From a virus, in the IMG/VR virus record IMGVR_UViG_3300047552_000359, positions 1 through 63,417 of that record: a DNA stretch of 63,417 bases; one strand, written 5' to 3'. The translations under genes and the position numbers were made by a program. Positions 1-7,654 of the stretch are shown here, one piece after another (positions within the stretch are counted from its first letter, which is position 1; every line of letters starts with the position of its first letter). Below the pieces are notes generated by a model, which had not been told where the DNA came from, ran no database searches, and was given only the letters and a program-made list of their open reading frames with translations.

Positions 1-7
1 TATCACC

Positions 8-304
8 ATGACAAAGGCACAAATCGACAAGCTCGTAGCAGACGCAGTAGCGAAGGCCGTGCAGGATACGCTCGCATCCGTGAAGCAGGCTCCGGCGGCG
101 AAGGTCTATCAGGCCGAGATGTTCATGAAGGGCGAGAAGCTCACCGTACCCGAAGGGCACGTAGCCCTGCTCGTACCGGTGCTCACGACGGAGAAGCAGA
201 CTGGTAAGGGACTCCGCTACATCGCGGAGACTCGTGGGGTTGCGCTTCATCAGGCAACAGGTAAGGGCGTGAAGTTCGGCTTCTGGGCAACGGAAGCGGA
301 ATAG
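8..304 (+). CDS. hypothetical early protein, 98 aa, GC-rich
   Basis: I do not recognise this protein. It has an Ala/Lys-rich, probably helical N-terminus (residues 1-35), a middle part reading like a small beta domain (KLTVPEGHVALLVPVL) and a C-terminus rich in Gly/Lys/Phe. The codons use G and C in third positions much more than genes further right, so it may be a recent acquisition from a GC-richer genome. Its ribosome site is not in this copy. The near-identical copy of the start at 63,381 is preceded by AGGAGG, which supports the ATG at 8 once the genome is closed into a circle. A strong terminator follows, so it forms its own transcription unit. Confidence 0.8.
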   Translation: MTKAQIDKLVADAVAKAVQDTLASVKQAPAAKVYQAEMFMKGEKLTVPEGHVALLVPVLTTEKQTGKGLRYIAETRGVALHQATGKGVKFGFWATEAE

Positions 305-317
305 TATGGAACGGAAT

Positions 318-346
318 GCGGGGGAGAAATCCCCCGCTTTTCTTTT
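318..346 (+). terminator. intrinsic terminator after the first gene
   Basis: A seven-base perfect stem (GCGGGGG at 318-324 pairing with CCCCCGC at 331-337) with a six-base loop is followed by TTTTCTTTT. It lies 14 bases after the stop codon of the 98-aa gene. Confidence 0.9.
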
Positions 347-360
347 GTCTTTCTTTTGGG

Positions 361-375
361 GCTAACGCCGTTAGC
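361..375. promoter_or_regulatory. short palindrome, possible operator
   Basis: GCTAACG-C-CGTTAGC is a perfect inverted repeat with a one-base centre. It lies just after the first terminator and upstream of the tRNA. The half-site CGTTAGC recurs in the divergent region at 62,807-62,813 and inverted near 62,938. It could bind a dimeric repressor or be a small hairpin; nothing else supports either. Confidence 0.3.
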
Positions 376-468
376 TCTCAAAACAAACACAAAAGACACG
401 CAACACACAAACAAAAGGAGATACAAATTATTAGTAAAATATGAAGTAGGTTACTACCCCTAACATAA

Positions 469-555
469 GCGGGATTGGTGGAAATGGTAGACACAAGGGA
501 CTTAAAATCCCTCGGCAGTAATGCCGTATCGGTTCGAGTCCGATATCCCGCACCA
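469..555 (+). tRNA. tRNA-Leu (anticodon UAA) with encoded CCA
   Basis: The acceptor stem GCGGGAT pairs with ATCCCGC and is followed by a discriminator A and an encoded CCA. The anticodon stem AGGGA/TCCCT closes the loop CTTAAAA, giving anticodon UAA. There is a long variable arm (CGGCA.../...TGCCG), as expected for tRNA-Leu, and the T-loop reads TTCGAGT. It reads UUA, which is very common in the AT-rich genes of this phage, so it probably supplements a GC-richer host. It is not a suppressor of the UAA stop codon. Confidence 0.97.
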
Positions 556-576
556 ATTAAACAAAGGAGATAGACT

Positions 577-765
577 ATGAAAACTACTGTAACTAGGAAA
601 GATAATAAGCCAATATTCAAACCAGTTATTCTAAATGTAGAGATTGTGTTGGGGTCAGTAGATGCTGTTGACCTCTTTAAGGAGGATATAGCTTATATAA
701 TAGACGCAGATAGAACATCAAGTTCCTTTGCAGCTATGTTGCTTAATATAAGAAAAGAACTTTGA
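577..765 (+). CDS. hypothetical protein, 62 aa
   Basis: A small soluble protein directly after the tRNA, preceded by AAAGGAGATAGACT, a good ribosome site. The N-terminus is basic (KTTVTRKDNK) and the middle alternates hydrophobic residues (ILNVEIVLGSVDAVDLF). I do not recognise a family. Position and signal suggest an early gene. Confidence 0.7.
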   Translation: MKTTVTRKDNKPIFKPVILNVEIVLGSVDAVDLFKEDIAYIIDADRTSSSFAAMLLNIRKEL

Positions 766-829
766 TAACTTCCTGTTCTTCGAAGCTAAAAGTAGTTCAC
801 CCTAAAACCTCATAAAGGAGGCCATTACC

Positions 830-997
830 ATGAAGAAAACTTACCAAACATTCCCTATGAAAGCAGGTAGCACTTCACGTTGTTTCAACCTCGGCCACCG
901 TCAACAGATTACCCCACTGAATATGAATGCTCTGCCTTGCAACAATAAGTCCGAAGTTGTAAGGCTTAACGATAACATCGTAAGGCGTATTAAATGA
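830..997 (+). CDS. hypothetical protein, 55 aa
   Basis: ATG preceded by AAAGGAGGCCATTACC. The product is basic and polar (MKKTYQTFPMKAGSTSRCF...VRRIK) with no recognised domain. Its TGA overlaps the ATG of the next gene (ATGA), so the two are probably translationally coupled. Confidence 0.65.
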   Translation: MKKTYQTFPMKAGSTSRCFNLGHRQQITPLNMNALPCNNKSEVVRLNDNIVRRIK

Positions 998-1140
998 TTT
1001 TATTTCTACCTTTATTATTAATTGTTGTTTGTTATATGATTATGCTTATTAAAAAACCAACTTGTTGTAGTTCAGACCATTACAATACAAAAAAAGGAGT
1101 AAGCAATGACCACTACTATAACAGCAACATCAACTCCTAA
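994..1140 (+). CDS. small membrane protein, 48 aa
   Basis: The first 20 residues form one hydrophobic segment (ILFLPLLLIVVCYMIMLI), followed by a short basic and Cys-containing tail (KKPTCC). The start overlaps the preceding stop. The end overlaps the next gene's ribosome site and start, so the C-terminus is dictated by the overlap. Function unknown. Confidence 0.55.
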   Translation: MILFLPLLLIVVCYMIMLIKKPTCCSSDHYNTKKGVSNDHYYNSNINS

Positions 1141-1306
1141 GTGCGTATGCAAATCATGTGGTAAGCAGGGCTTTTGTAAGTACGAAGAACAAGTAAACAT
1201 GTCTTATTGTCCGACGTTCATTCGTAAGCGTATTGATGTGAAGAAAACACTCACTAACTCTCCCTTTAAAGTACTCTCTTCGCTTCATATTTCACCCAAG
1301 AAGTAA
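1106..1306 (+). CDS. small zinc-binding protein, 66 aa
   Basis: The sequence contains C-x-C-x2-C and further cysteines (CVCKSCGKQGFCKYEE...SYC) within residues 14-36, consistent with a small zinc knuckle, followed by a basic tail. The ATG follows AAAAAAAGGAGTAAGCA. Reminiscent of small regulatory or nucleic-acid-binding phage proteins, but I cannot name a family. Confidence 0.65.
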   Translation: MTTTITATSTPKCVCKSCGKQGFCKYEEQVNMSYCPTFIRKRIDVKKTLTNSPFKVLSSLHISPKK

Positions 1307-1447
1307 TAAAATATAAAAGGAGATACTTACTATGACTATGCTTAATATATATATTTATTTACAAGGATTCCTTCCCTTATATCAGTAAACAAAATTCTGT
1401 TTATAGCATTATTATTTTTAGACATTATACTAATTTTAACTTGGCTC

Positions 1448-1729
1448 ATGGAGTGCTCACTTAAAGCAAAGAAAACCCTTCTTAATATATCTACTCCCTT
1501 GACTTTAGTATTCTTATTTTTGCTTGTAGCTATACCTAATCAAAAGGAGTTGGCCGCTATATATTTGTTGCCTAAGATAGCTAACTCTAATGCTATGAAA
1601 GAGGCAGAGAAAGTGCCAGAGAATCTAGCTAAGATAATGCGATTGAAGTTGGATAAATATATACAGGATATGGAAGCTGACCTCACTCCACCGGTAAAGG
1701 AGAAGAAGAAAGATGAAGGTGATAATTAA
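1448..1729 (+). CDS. membrane protein, possibly N-terminally frameshifted
   Basis: The listed ATG gives 93 aa with a hydrophobic segment at about residues 17-34 (PLTLVFLFLLVAIP) and a charged tail. Upstream in the same frame the sequence stays open back to about 1347 and encodes a second hydrophobic helix (ILFIALLFLDIILILTWL), but no ATG lies there. A start with a good ribosome site (AAAAGGAGATACTTACT) sits at 1332 in another frame and stops at 1388. The real gene may span 1332-1729 with a frameshift near 1370, giving a two-helix membrane protein, or it may use a non-ATG start. Confidence 0.5.
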   Translation: MECSLKAKKTLLNISTPLTLVFLFLLVAIPNQKELAAIYLLPKIANSNAMKEAEKVPENLAKIMRLKLDKYIQDMEADLTPPVKEKKKDEGDN

Positions 1730-1835
1730 ACCTAAGGTAAGGATATTAATACCACCGGCTAGAAAGATTAAATCTATTAAAGACTATAACAGAATACAAA
1801 ATAAACAAACTATAAAGGAGCAATACAATGACTAA
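1713..1835 (+). CDS. hypothetical basic protein, 40 aa
   Basis: A short Lys/Arg/Ile-rich product (MKVIIKPKVRILIPPARKIK...) overlapping the end of the membrane-protein gene and the start of the next gene. The ribosome site is GTAAAGGAGAAGAAGAAAG. No recognised family; accepted because overlapping tiny genes are the rule here. Confidence 0.45.
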   Translation: MKVIIKPKVRILIPPARKIKSIKDYNRIQNKQTIKEQYND

Positions 1836-1968
1836 AATTAAAAGCTGTACTTGTACTTCTAAGCAACAAGATGATATGTATGGTGCAGGTAACAGGGTTA
1901 TGAACACTACTGTAAAAACCAATCCTACTATATATAGATGCACTGTATGTGGTAAGACTACAGAGTAA
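1828..1968 (+). CDS. small zinc-ribbon-like protein, 46 aa
   Basis: Has the pattern CTCTSKQQDDMYGAGNRVMN early and RCTVCGKTTE at the C-terminus, so two Cys pairs that could hold zinc. This arrangement (C-x-C, QDxxYGxGxRVxN, then CTVCG) recurs in short proteins of many phages, as far as I recall, with no known function. The ribosome site is ATAAAGGAGCAATACA. Confidence 0.75.
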   Translation: MTKIKSCTCTSKQQDDMYGAGNRVMNTTVKTNPTIYRCTVCGKTTE

Positions 1969-2057
1969 TGTGTCAGTCTGGTTGTAGTTGTAAGAAGCCA
2001 TGTCCTACTTGCAATTGTAGTAAACAACAAGTAAAGGAGAGCACTAATGGACGTTAA
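1968..2057 (+). CDS. cysteine-rich microprotein, 29 aa
   Basis: MCQSGCSCKKPCPTCNCSKQ contains seven cysteines in the first 17 residues. The ATG overlaps the previous stop (TAATG) and the stop lies inside the start of the following gene. There is no separate ribosome site, so translation would depend on coupling. Possibly a metal-binding peptide, but it could be spurious. Confidence 0.4.
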   Translation: MCQSGCSCKKPCPTCNCSKQQVKESTNGR

Positions 2058-2655
2058 GAAGAAACTCTTTGAAGCGTATGGTCTTGAGTCCAAGGCATCT
2101 GCTATATATGATAATATATTCAACCACTTCACACCTAAACAACTTCAGAATATACAGCAGGCGTTGATTGATATCATCTTCTTAGGTGATTGTGAGTTGT
2201 TCAAAGAAATCAACGGCATCTATAAGAGTGAGTCTAAGCATGAGCTTAGTGAACAGCACTTGAAAGAGATTCAAGTCTTTCATCGTAGTGCTATGGCCTT
2301 TAGTAGAAGGAAGGCTAAAGAATCTGATTCAGTAATTGCGCTATTAGCTGAGTTGGAGCAGGTAGCTAACCCAGTTAGCCAGATAGTTTCTACTCCTACT
2401 CCTGCTAGTAGTACAGCAGATAGAAAAGAAAGAACAGTTAAACCAACAAAAGAGTTGACCGAAAAAGATGCAGAGAAGTTAATAGTAAAAGCACTGGATG
2501 TTATTAAGAGGAATGATGTTAAAGCCCTACTTCAACAAGCGTTGATTCAATTGAAGTTGAGTGTACCCATAGCACAAGGTAAACACTTCTGTGCTACTGA
2601 GAATCTCAATGAAACATTTACATCTGAAAGTAAAGGAAGTGCTTGGTGGCTATAA
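2047..2655 (+). CDS. hypothetical protein, 202 aa
   Basis: Starts after AAAGGAGAGCACTA. Residues 1-100 are predicted helical. A Pro/Ser/Thr-rich linker follows at about 113-125 (STPTPASSTADRKE), and then a Lys-rich helical segment (residues 130-172). Two helical domains joined by a flexible linker suggest a regulatory or scaffolding protein. I do not recognise it. The C-terminus overlaps the next gene's start. Confidence 0.7.
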   Translation: MDVKKKLFEAYGLESKASAIYDNIFNHFTPKQLQNIQQALIDIIFLGDCELFKEINGIYKSESKHELSEQHLKEIQVFHRSAMAFSRRKAKESDSVIALLAELEQVANPVSQIVSTPTPASSTADRKERTVKPTKELTEKDAEKLIVKALDVIKRNDVKALLQQALIQLKLSVPIAQGKHFCATENLNETFTSESKGSAWWL

Positions 2656-2930
2656 TAAAAGAATTATTCGAAGGATTAACTTATATAAATATAGAGGGTG
2701 ATAAAAGATTTAGAAAGCTAAATGAAGGTGAAGAAATAATAGAAGGAGACTTCTTTTTTGAAAGCGGTAAATACGATGTTTGTTTTGTAGGTAAATCTAA
2801 ATATACTCCCTTACGGATAGGGGGTAAAGCACAACATGAGGATAGTGGTTATGTTAATGTGTATCGGGTATTAACAACACCGAAAGGAAACAGACGACCA
2901 TGGTTACTTTCTTTAAGTGGTATACATTAG
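2643..2930 (+). CDS. tagged small protein, 95 aa
   Basis: Starts with TTG at 2643 or GTG at 2646, after TAAAGGAAGTGC. The fold is not recognised, but the N-terminal half reads (F)RKLNEGEEIIEGDFFF. The same (Y/F)RxLxxGExIxxGD pattern appears in tagged proteins at 12,205, 12,435 and 14,603, so these form a small paralogous group. The shared peptide TPKGNRR is at 2877-2897, followed by ten extra residues that overlap the next gene. This is the first tagged gene in the genome. Confidence 0.7.
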   Translation: MVAIIKELFEGLTYINIEGDKRFRKLNEGEEIIEGDFFFESGKYDVCFVGKSKYTPLRIGGKAQHEDSGYVNVYRVLTTPKGNRRPWLLSLSGIH

Positions 2931-3076
2931 CTGTATTTTTCTCGCTTATGCTTAGGATATATATCATAAGTTATGAATCTTATCCAAGAAAGATTAGTAA
3001 AGATACTGATGTATGGAGCGCAATTCTTAGTGTACCTTACCTTGCATTTCTTTTATTCTTATGGTTGGCATCATGA
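2900..3076 (+). CDS. small membrane protein, 58 aa
   Basis: Two hydrophobic stretches (residues 4-20 and 41-56) flank a short polar loop containing KISKDTD, consistent with a two-helix inner-membrane protein. The ATG lies 11 bases after the GGA of the upstream tag codons and the stop overlaps the ligase ATG (ATGA). The function is unknown. Confidence 0.6.
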   Translation: MVTFFKWYTLAVFFSLMLRIYIISYESYPRKISKDTDVWSAILSVPYLAFLLFLWLAS

Positions 3077-3930
3077 AACCTATGCTTGCCTGTACTGTAT
3101 CAATAGATGAAGTAAATTACCCTTGCTATGTATCACCTAAGTTGGATGGTATACGTTGCCTTGCTATTAATGGGGTAGCATACTCACGTTCAATGAAAGA
3201 GATACGCAACAAGCACATCCAGAAATTCTTTCAAGATAATAATCTTGATGGGTTGGATGGTGAGTTGATTGTAGGTAGTACATTCTCTGAAACTTCTTCT
3301 GCTGTTATGGCAGTAGGTGGTACACCTGACTTCTCCTATCATGTCTTTGATTATCCTGCCTCTCATGCTACATTTAATGTACGCTTGTATAAACTTAAGG
3401 CGTATATTAAATCTCTCCAGCTAACTCAGTTAGTTCTTGTTCCTCAGTATGAAATAAATAATAAAGAAGAATTAAATAAGTATATAAGTTTGTTTCTTTT
3501 TCAAGGATATGAGGGTGCTATTACTCATTATCTTTATGGCTTGTATAAGCAAGGTAGAAGTACGCCAACAAGTCAGGAGCTACTCAAGTTCAAGCCCTTC
3601 CTTGATACAGAAGCAGTATGTATTGATTACATTGAACAGATGCAGAACAATAACGACTCATTCGAAGATGAGTTAGGCAGAACAAAGAGAAGCACACATC
3701 AAGCAGGTATGGTAGGTAAGGATACACTTGGTGCGTTAGTAGTAGACCACCTTGAGTTTGGTGTTCTATCTATAGGCACTGGCTTTGATGATGCTACTCG
3801 TAAAGCAATCTGGAATAATAAAGATAACATCTTAGGTAAGTTAATTAAGTTTAAGTATCAGGCAGAGGGCATGAAGGATAAACCTAGGTTTCCTGTGTAC
3901 TTAGGGATACGAGATGAATTGGATACATAA
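3073..3930 (+). CDS. ATP-dependent DNA ligase
   Basis: Seals nicks in phage DNA during replication and repair. The adenylation motif SPKLDGIRC (motif I, K-x-D-G) is near residue 22. DGLDGELI follows as motif III, YEGAI fits motif IV, and LLKFKPF is motif V (K-x-K). The C-terminal part looks like the OB domain. At 285 aa it is a minimal phage-type ligase without accessory domains. An ATG four codons upstream (3061) is possible, but the start at 3073 overlaps the previous stop in ATGA and fits the coupled layout. Confidence 0.93.
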   Translation: MKPMLACTVSIDEVNYPCYVSPKLDGIRCLAINGVAYSRSMKEIRNKHIQKFFQDNNLDGLDGELIVGSTFSETSSAVMAVGGTPDFSYHVFDYPASHATFNVRLYKLKAYIKSLQLTQLVLVPQYEINNKEELNKYISLFLFQGYEGAITHYLYGLYKQGRSTPTSQELLKFKPFLDTEAVCIDYIEQMQNNNDSFEDELGRTKRSTHQAGMVGKDTLGALVVDHLEFGVLSIGTGFDDATRKAIWNNKDNILGKLIKFKYQAEGMKDKPRFPVYLGIRDELDT

Positions 3931-4129
3931 TATAAGAGAAGTACAATCAGAATTAGATTATGTAATTGGACGTTACCAAATTGATTGTAAAGAATGTCCA
4001 CATTTATGTATGAATAGTGGTGGCGATTGTTTATTAATTGGTTTAGATATAAGTGGTTGCCCTTCTAAAGCCAGTGTTATTTTATTTAACACCTCTAAAC
4101 GTACACCCAAGGGAAATAGAAAGGTATGA
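3914..4129 (+). CDS. tagged Cys-rich small protein, 71 aa
   Basis: The start overlaps the ligase end. The body has CKECPHLC, a further GDC, and then SGCPSKAS before the C-terminal RTPKGNRKV (tag at 4103-4126). The following gene has the same arrangement (Cys-rich core, C..GCPTRKS, tag), so the two are tandem paralogues. Five cysteines suggest a zinc site. Function unknown. Confidence 0.7.
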   Translation: MNWIHNIREVQSELDYVIGRYQIDCKECPHLCMNSGGDCLLIGLDISGCPSKASVILFNTSKRTPKGNRKV

Positions 4130-4368
4130 ATGTTCCACAATTAATATTACATAAATTAAGCAACTTAACTTACTCTAAACGTGGAGAACCTATTGTGTCT
4201 TGCTTTTGTAATAGTTTACAACTTACAAATTGTCCTCATGTAAATCAATCTGCTATGCTATGTTTAATAGCAGATTTATGTATAGGTTGCCCTACAAGAA
4301 AGTCTTATCTTGACGCATATTCAAGAACCCCTAAGGGTAATAGATGGGCACGAGTGCGTAATGACTGA
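4126..4368 (+). CDS. tagged Cys-rich small protein, 80 aa
   Basis: Paralogue of the preceding gene: CFCNSLQLTNCPH, then CIGCPTRKS, then RTPKGNRW (tag at 4327-4344) plus a seven-residue extension. The ATG overlaps the previous stop (ATGA). The extension after the tag is unusual and runs into the tiny gene that follows. Confidence 0.7.
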   Translation: MNVPQLILHKLSNLTYSKRGEPIVSCFCNSLQLTNCPHVNQSAMLCLIADLCIGCPTRKSYLDAYSRTPKGNRWARVRND

Positions 4369-4432
4369 TAACTTTATGTTACTTATATTACTACTCTTTG
4401 CGTTAGGTGTACTAATTAAAGCGAGGAACTAA
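4361..4432 (+). CDS. putative membrane micropeptide, 23 aa
   Basis: MTDNFMLLILLLFALGVLIKARN would be a single transmembrane helix with a positive C-terminal end. The ATG overlaps the end of the upstream gene and there is no clear independent ribosome site. It is plausible only because its neighbours are similarly packed. Confidence 0.35.
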   Translation: MTDNFMLLILLLFALGVLIKARN

Positions 4433-4434
4433 CG

Positions 4435-4761
4435 ATGTTAGTTAAGATAGTAGGGGATTGTATCCATTATACCGTCGATGGTGTACCTAGGATATTTAAA
4501 TTAGGAGATGTTTATAAAATAGTAGATAGGCCCACTCACATTAATACAACACCACTTATATGGCCTGTTGGTACATTAGTTAAGATATATTCCTTAAGAT
4601 TATTTCTAGATGGTTTAAGTACATCTTGGTATACAGACGCAAACTACTCTCCAGTTGTAGATTGTACTAGTGTAGGTGAGGCAAAGACCTCCCTTAGATG
4701 GTGGGTAAGTTTACATTGTCTACAAAAAACTAAAACACCTAAAGGTAATAAGATAGTATAA
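4435..4761 (+). CDS. tagged small protein, 108 aa
   Basis: The protein is beta-rich (LVKIVGDCIHYTVDGVPRIFKLGDVYKIV...), reminiscent of small SH3-like barrels with a GD turn. It ends KTKTPKGNKIV (tag at 4735-4758). The weak ribosome site GCGAGGAACTAACG precedes ATG. No recognised family. Confidence 0.7.
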   Translation: MLVKIVGDCIHYTVDGVPRIFKLGDVYKIVDRPTHINTTPLIWPVGTLVKIYSLRLFLDGLSTSWYTDANYSPVVDCTSVGEAKTSLRWWVSLHCLQKTKTPKGNKIV

Positions 4762-4941
4762 ATGCCAAAACAATTTGAGTATAAAATATTTTATCTTTGG
4801 ATTGATAAGGAGGATGTATTAAATAGGTTAGGTAAAGAGGGATGGGAATTAGTTTATGTAGATGGGAATGAATGCTATTTCAAAAGAGAGTTAAATGTAG
4901 TACAACCCAACATAATCAATAAGGAGAAAATCAATGAGTAA
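4762..4941 (+). CDS. DUF4177-like small protein, 59 aa
   Basis: The pattern FEYKIFYLW...LNRLGKEGWELVYVDGNECYFKRE matches the short DUF4177-type proteins (an N-terminal strand, LGxEGWEL, then a strand ending in F-K-R), whose function is unknown. The ATG lies directly after the stop of the tagged gene. It lacks the tag. The C-terminus overlaps the amidoligase start. Confidence 0.65.
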   Translation: MPKQFEYKIFYLWIDKEDVLNRLGKEGWELVYVDGNECYFKRELNVVQPNIINKEKINE

Positions 4942-6592
4942 GATTAAAATCAATGTCGTAAGTGAAATAGTAGATGTAGTGAAATTTACTATTGCAGAAT
5001 CACCAAGAAACTCAGACTTTACGTACACTTCTGGGTATTTTATGCTCATTTCTGATGCAAGTCCTGAGTTTGTAGACAACTGCCTTTATGTATTAGGTAG
5101 TGATTCTACTGGTGATAGGGATGTACTGGAAGCATCTACAAAAGACTTTGCAAAACTCCTTGTAAGTATTGAGGAGTATAACGTACAAGTTTGTGGTTGC
5201 AAATCTAATATCCCTGACTTAATTAGTTGCTGTGGTCATCTGTATCTCAATGCAAAGGATTGTGCTTGTAAATTCCATACTTGCGCTATCTGCTCTAAAG
5301 TAAATCATGAAGATGACTCAAAATCTATAAATGTTATGGGTGACATTGTTTATATTTGTACGGAACACATTGAAGATAAAGTCTGCCTCATTTGTGGCAG
5401 TACAAATTATATGCTTCATCCTCATGCACAGCATGGTACTAATGTGCAAGTTTGTGAGCGTTGCATTAATAGTAACGTGCAGTTTGGACATCAGCACAAC
5501 TACTCATATAAGCCATCCCCCCTCTTCCATGATATAGTCAAAGGTAGGATTAAAAAGTATTCACTGGATGCCTTTAGGGATGATGTAGATAAAATTAATC
5601 GTAAGTTCTGGATGGGGCATGAAGTAGAGCAGCAGTTTCCGCAGGGAGCTAATCGTGGTATGTTGATTGGCGATATGGAATCTAAGCAGGGTAAGTTGAT
5701 TTACTGTAAATCTGATTCATCTATAGGTAATGGTACTGAGTGCGTTACTCATCCATTCTCTTGGGAATTCTATAAAAAGCGTAATTGGGATGGTATCCTC
5801 AATAAACAGGTAAAAGATTGGAGAAGTAGTGGTTGTAGTGTAGGCCATCATGTGCACATAAACAGAGGGGCATTCACAAGGTTGCATATGTATCGTTTTA
5901 TTAAATTCATGGCCACTAATCGAGCTTATGTTGAGTTCATTTCTCAGCGTAGTATGGAAAATTACTGCAAGTTTTCAGGAGATTCCCTCGCAAAAACTAA
6001 AAATAAGAGGAGCAGTGACCACTGTGATTTTATTAACATGACTCCTAATACAATAGAGTGGCGTGCTTTTGCTTCTCCTATTAACCTACTTGAGTTCAAA
6101 AAGAATGTTGAGTTTATATATGCTGCATATCTCTTCACAAAAGACCTCTGTAATAAAGAGTTGAAGAGTTCTTTATTTGAGTCTTATGTTATTACAAATA
6201 CAGAGGAGTACCCTAATCTCGCATCATATATTCATAATAAAAGCTCTGATAATGCGAGTCGATTCACACCTAATGAGGAGTATTCTGGGAATAGTCCCTC
6301 TAATATTAGGGCTGATGTGTGCTTTATTTGTAATAAGGGGGTAGTTAACACCACACAAATAATAAATCATGAGTTGGATACGCATGTTTATATTTGTGAA
6401 GAGCATATGAAAAATATCCCTATATGTAGTCATTGTGGAGCACCTTTTATCGGTGTCCAGAAGTTTGATGAGGATGGTGAATTGGTTTGTGAATTGTGCC
6501 ATGTTGATTTGCAATCTAGTAGTGATGTTCATGAAGTTAGGACATGTGAATACGACGATGAGATAGAGTACGATGAAGATTGTGATGATTAA
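4934..6592 (+). CDS. amidoligase-like enzyme with zinc-ribbon insertions, 552 aa
   Basis: The middle part (about residues 230-400) fits amidoligases of the carboxylate-amine ligase superfamily: MGHEVEQQF, KSDSSIGNGTECVTHPF, GHHVHIN and TIEWRAF supply the acidic and basic residues expected to bind ATP and metal. Cys/His clusters lie on both sides. These are CCGHLY...CACKFHTCAIC, CLICGSTNY and CERC in the N-terminal third, and CFICNKGV, CSHCGAP and CELC at the C-terminus. They suggest several treble-clef or zinc-ribbon units. The acidic tail is DDEIEYDEDCDD. The ribosome site is AAGGAGAAAATCA. Followed by GATase and ATP-grasp genes, it probably forms amide bonds on peptides or proteins. Confidence 0.8.
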   Translation: MSKIKINVVSEIVDVVKFTIAESPRNSDFTYTSGYFMLISDASPEFVDNCLYVLGSDSTGDRDVLEASTKDFAKLLVSIEEYNVQVCGCKSNIPDLISCCGHLYLNAKDCACKFHTCAICSKVNHEDDSKSINVMGDIVYICTEHIEDKVCLICGSTNYMLHPHAQHGTNVQVCERCINSNVQFGHQHNYSYKPSPLFHDIVKGRIKKYSLDAFRDDVDKINRKFWMGHEVEQQFPQGANRGMLIGDMESKQGKLIYCKSDSSIGNGTECVTHPFSWEFYKKRNWDGILNKQVKDWRSSGCSVGHHVHINRGAFTRLHMYRFIKFMATNRAYVEFISQRSMENYCKFSGDSLAKTKNKRSSDHCDFINMTPNTIEWRAFASPINLLEFKKNVEFIYAAYLFTKDLCNKELKSSLFESYVITNTEEYPNLASYIHNKSSDNASRFTPNEEYSGNSPSNIRADVCFICNKGVVNTTQIINHELDTHVYICEEHMKNIPICSHCGAPFIGVQKFDEDGELVCELCHVDLQSSSDVHEVRTCEYDDEIEYDEDCDD

Positions 6593-6661
6593 AGTGTTTT
6601 GTAGTATTCTTAGTAGTAGACTTGTTAATAACTACAATCATTAATAAAAGGAGTAACATAT

Positions 6662-7654
6662 ATGTGTATTGCAATTGCTAAGTACAAGGGTAACTTCATC
6701 ACCAAAGAAACGCTGCAAAATTGTTGGGATTCTAATCCCGATGGAGCAGGGTTTGCCTATAAAAATGAAGAGGGGTCTGTTGTAGTACAGAAGTTTATGC
6801 GATTTGAAGATTTCTATAAAGCGTATGCTGAGATTGATAATCTTTATGGAGATACTCAAGATATGGTGATTCATTTTAGAATCACAAGTAGGGGAGCTAC
6901 TGCTATCTACAACTGCCATCCCTTTATTATTGATGATAAGATGGCATTTATTCACAACGGAACCATCACGTCAATGCCCATCAGCAAAGAACATGATTAC
7001 TCAGATACATTCATGTTCAATGAGTTGATTCTTAAAAAGTTGCCTGCGGGTTGGGAAGATAGCATTGGAGTAAAGCATCTTATAGAGGATATGATATCTT
7101 ACTCTAAGATTGTAGTACTTCATGTAGATAAAGGATTATATATTTACAATGAATCTAAGGGAGTTAAGTTTGGGGGTAATTGGTATTCTAATACTACATA
7201 TGAACCCTCACGAGTAATATACAGAGGCAAAAATTGGTGGAGGAAAGCAGATAGTGATACAAAAGATATAAAGTATATATCTCAGCATGAAGATTGGGAT
7301 TGGGAGAAAGAAACCTACAAAGAATATAAGGAGAGAATGGACGCAGAAGATAAAGAAAAAGCAAGACAAGAAGAACTATTCTTTCAGGAGTTAGCAGAGG
7401 ATGCAGATGAAGGTACTAAAGAAGTTGAGAATATTAGTGCCTCTATTCTCATCCCCTGTGATAAGTGTAATCATTGGGTAGACGAAGAGGATATGTATAC
7501 AATCAACACATCTAATATACCTCAGAAAATTGAGTTCTATTGTGAGGATTGTGTTATTGATTTGGAACGTAAATATATTCCTTATGAGCCTATCTATTTA
7601 GATGAAGCTAGGCAGAGGTCGCTATTCTTGCGTAAAGGAGTTAAGGTTCAATGA
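6662..7654 (+). CDS. class II glutamine amidotransferase-like protein, 330 aa
   Basis: Begins Met-Cys, putting the N-terminal nucleophile Cys where Ntn glutamine amidotransferases need it. IHFRITSRG, CHPFII and FIHNGTI follow at about residues 80-108, matching the substrate-binding loops of the class II GATase fold. It would release ammonia from glutamine or act as an amidohydrolase. A charged helical segment lies near 215-255, and CDKCNHW...CEDC near 270-300 looks like an added zinc ribbon. The ribosome site is AAAGGAGTAACATAT. Second gene of the amidoligase trio. Confidence 0.85.
   Translation: MCIAIAKYKGNFITKETLQNCWDSNPDGAGFAYKNEEGSVVVQKFMRFEDFYKAYAEIDNLYGDTQDMVIHFRITSRGATAIYNCHPFIIDDKMAFIHNGTITSMPISKEHDYSDTFMFNELILKKLPAGWEDSIGVKHLIEDMISYSKIVVLHVDKGLYIYNESKGVKFGGNWYSNTTYEPSRVIYRGKNWWRKADSDTKDIKYISQHEDWDWEKETYKEYKERMDAEDKEKARQEELFFQELAEDADEGTKEVENISASILIPCDKCNHWVDEEDMYTINTSNIPQKIEFYCEDCVIDLERKYIPYEPIYLDEARQRSLFLRKGVKVQ

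Noticed and set aside
469-555. The tRNA as a suppressor reading the UAA stops
   Set aside because: Its anticodon is UAA, which reads the UUA leucine codon. A suppressor would need anticodon UUA.
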